The notes under the pieces: generated by a model
Database searches by the model: none
Told to the model about the DNA's origin: nothing
What the model saw: the letters and a program-made list of their open reading frames with translations, nothing else
Made by a program: the position numbers and the translations under genes
Origin: Larix sibirica
Lineage: Eukaryota; Streptophyta; Pinopsida; Pinales; Pinaceae
Direction of reading: 5' to 3'
Assembly (NCBI GenBank): GCA_004151065.3
Contig: NWUY0304971144.1
Location: forward strand, 1 to 20,798
Length of the DNA stretch: 20,798 bases
Shown: piece after piece, positions 19,216 to 20,798 of the stretch
How the letters are laid out: every line of letters starts with the position of its first letter
How positions within the stretch are numbered: the stretch's first letter is position 1

Positions 19216-20798
19216 AACATGCCCGCCCCCTTTAAATGCAGCATTGTCCTTAAGGTTAAAAGTTATAAAATTGTTGTCGAATCACTGCAAGTTCCCATGT
19301 TGCATATTTTGGTTGCATATCTTTTCACTGGATCAATACTTCTCGAACTGTGCACTGGCATAATTGGCGCTCTCTGGTATCCCTGCTTCTTGTTAGATCC
19401 AAATGGAGCCTTCTTTATCGAGTTCTGGTAACCTAGTTTTCACTTTGCAATTTTATCCCACAACCTTCTTCAGATAGGACACATGAAAGATGGGATTAAT
19501 CTTGGAGTATGATAGGATATATAGTTTGTAGGCCACTTGTCCAATGCGTTGGATAATCTTATAGGGTCCATAGAACTTGGAAGCTAGTTTATGAGGAATT
19601 TTCTCTTTGAGTGATGTTTGTTTTTAAGGTTTAAGGTGGAGAAACACTTGATCCCCTTCTAAAAAATAATACTCTGAGTTATGTTGGTCAGCTTTTTGTT
19701 TCATTCTTTTTGATCCATAACCACATTGTCCTTGAGTGTACGGAGAATGGCTTCTTTGGTGTGAAGTGTTCTATCCATTGCATTAACCTTGGAGGTGCCT
19801 GGTAGATAGGAGACGACTAATAAGGTTTTTGGCCATAGACCTCATATGGTGTTATTTTAGTAGCTCCATGATAAGTGGTATTGTACCACCATTGTTCCAG
19901 GGGAATCCATTGTACCCATTGATGCGGCTTTTTAGACGTAAAGCATCACAAATAAGTTTATAAGCACTTGTTTACAAATTATGTTTATCCATCTGTTTGA
20001 GGATGATAAGCAATGCTCATTTTGAGCTAGCACCCTCAAGTTTGAATAGCTCCTATAAAAATTCGCTAGTGAATGTGGGGTCCTGATATGAGACAATAGA
20101 ACTGGGCACGCAATGTAACTTTCAAATCTGATTCATGAAGACTTGGGCCACTGAAGAAGGAGTAAATGGGTTTTATAAGGCATAAAAAGTCTTCTATTTT
20201 TTTGAACGGTCGACTACCACCATGATCACTAATTTGTTACCAACTCTTGGTAGTTCCACTATAAAATCCATTTAGATGTTAGTCCATATCTATGTTGGGA
20301 TCAATAGTGGTTGCAATGCCCTTAGCATCTTCACCGTCTCACCCTTGTTTCTTTGGCAAGGGTCACAAGTTGCTATAAAATTATGGATGTTTTTTTTCAT
20401 GCCTTCTAAAAAGAATGAGCGCTAATCTCTTTCATATGTTATATGAAACTATAGTTACCCACTATAGGGGATTAATGTAGCTCCTCTACGACCCCTGGTT
20501 TTAAGGTAGAATCCTTTACTATAACAATGGGCCCTTTATCCCGCCAATGTATCTTGCCACCATGTATATCGCAATGGGCCCTTTATACCGCCAATTAGTA
20601 TAACTATTGCGCTATTTGCCATTCTTGATGATCTTCCTAAAGCCAACCTGAAACAAGTAAGGATAAGGAAAAGAGGGATCCCTCCTCCTCAAATTTACTA
20701 TATAAAGTATCAGCGACCACGTTTTATTTACACTTTATATATAATCTCATAATCATATCCCATCATCTTAGTAATCCACTTATATTGTTCTGGTGATG
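19216..20798 (-). pseudogene. Chromovirus (Ty3/gypsy) pol 3' part, decayed, runs off window
   Basis: The minus strand shows the last third of a pol polyprotein in order. The end of RNase H comes first (KWITKMMGYDYEIIYK, 20780-20735), then VADTLYSKFEEEGSLF. The integrase zinc domain follows (EGMKKNIHNFIATCDPCQRN, with its C-x2-C at 20356-20367; one upstream histidine reads N). The catalytic core has MDFIVELPRVGNKLVIMVVV, then SSIVSYQDPTFTS and AYHPQTDG. The GPY/F module is nearly intact (LASKFYGPYKIIQRIGQ, then INPIFHVSYLKKVVG, about 19455-19610). Last is a chromodomain remnant (REVLIQ, then KDMQPKYATWELAV, about 19260-19340). Chromodomain and GPY/F place it among chromoviruses, probably Tekay/Del-like. 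Frameshifts and stops are frequent. In the triad the first D is kept, the second reads Y and the E codon is a stop, so it cannot be active. The 5' part lies beyond the window. Confidence 0.95.
20525..20595. repeat. 47-base-spaced direct repeat inside pol
   Basis: A 24-base segment beginning caatgggccctttat occurs at 20525-20548 and 20572-20595 with one mismatch, 47 bases apart. It sits in the RNase H to integrase linker of the chromovirus remnant. As 47 is not a multiple of three, this duplication by itself would shift the frame. Confidence 0.85.

Noticed and set aside
19219-19431. 70-codon plus-strand open frame
   Set aside because: It lies antisense to the chromodomain end of the chromovirus pol.
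1-20798. Plant mitochondrial core genes, rRNA, tRNA or group II intron domain V
   Set aside because: I looked for T-arm sequences, the domain V gtacggtt-type end and familiar mitochondrial protein motifs, and found none that held up.

Overview
The window looks like gene-poor plant DNA, most likely from a large seed-plant mitochondrial genome. No marker gene settles this: I see no ribosomal RNA, no tRNA, no respiratory-chain or ribosomal-protein gene, and no chloroplast insert. The plant assignment rests on decayed Ty3/gypsy LTR retrotransposon fragments of plant type. The mitochondrial guess rests on texture: a CpG-rich, mid-GC intergenic sequence full of short shuffled repeats, with retroelement fragments embedded in it. 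A decayed nuclear region remains possible. A gymnosperm-like mitogenome would fit, but that is a guess.

Layout. Bases 1-4400 hold no recognisable gene. Bases 4450-5900 are a repeat-rich block with short tandem repeats, a diverged direct duplication, and a 42-base element that recurs inverted near 18.1 kb. Bases 5940-6680 carry two short unrecognised reading frames, one with a 30-base in-frame repeat. Bases 6700-10160 are gene-free and made of low-copy degenerate short repeats. Bases 10200-11045 end in an open frame of about 120 codons with no ATG at its start, which I cannot assign. Bases 11486-12187 are a broken integrase on the minus strand. Bases 12190-15600 are gene-free, with further tandem repeats at 14.1 and 14.2-14.5 kb. 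From about 15.6 kb onward the sequence becomes AT-rich and CpG-poor and holds most of the retroelement debris: a reverse transcriptase fragment on the plus strand (17.5-17.8 kb), a decayed reading frame with coiled-coil-like stretches on the minus strand (18.1-18.75 kb), a possible LTR-like spacer, and the 3' part of a chromovirus pol on the minus strand (19.2 kb to the window end).

Function. Nothing here appears to be a working gene system. The three pol fragments carry stops, frameshifts or lost integrase residues. They lie in mixed orientations and so represent at least two elements, probably more. The points that merit follow-up are the compositional step near 15.6 kb, the coding-like 42-base repeat linking 5.25 kb with 18.1 kb, the unassigned open frame ending at 11045, and a foldable stretch at 16.7-16.87 kb.
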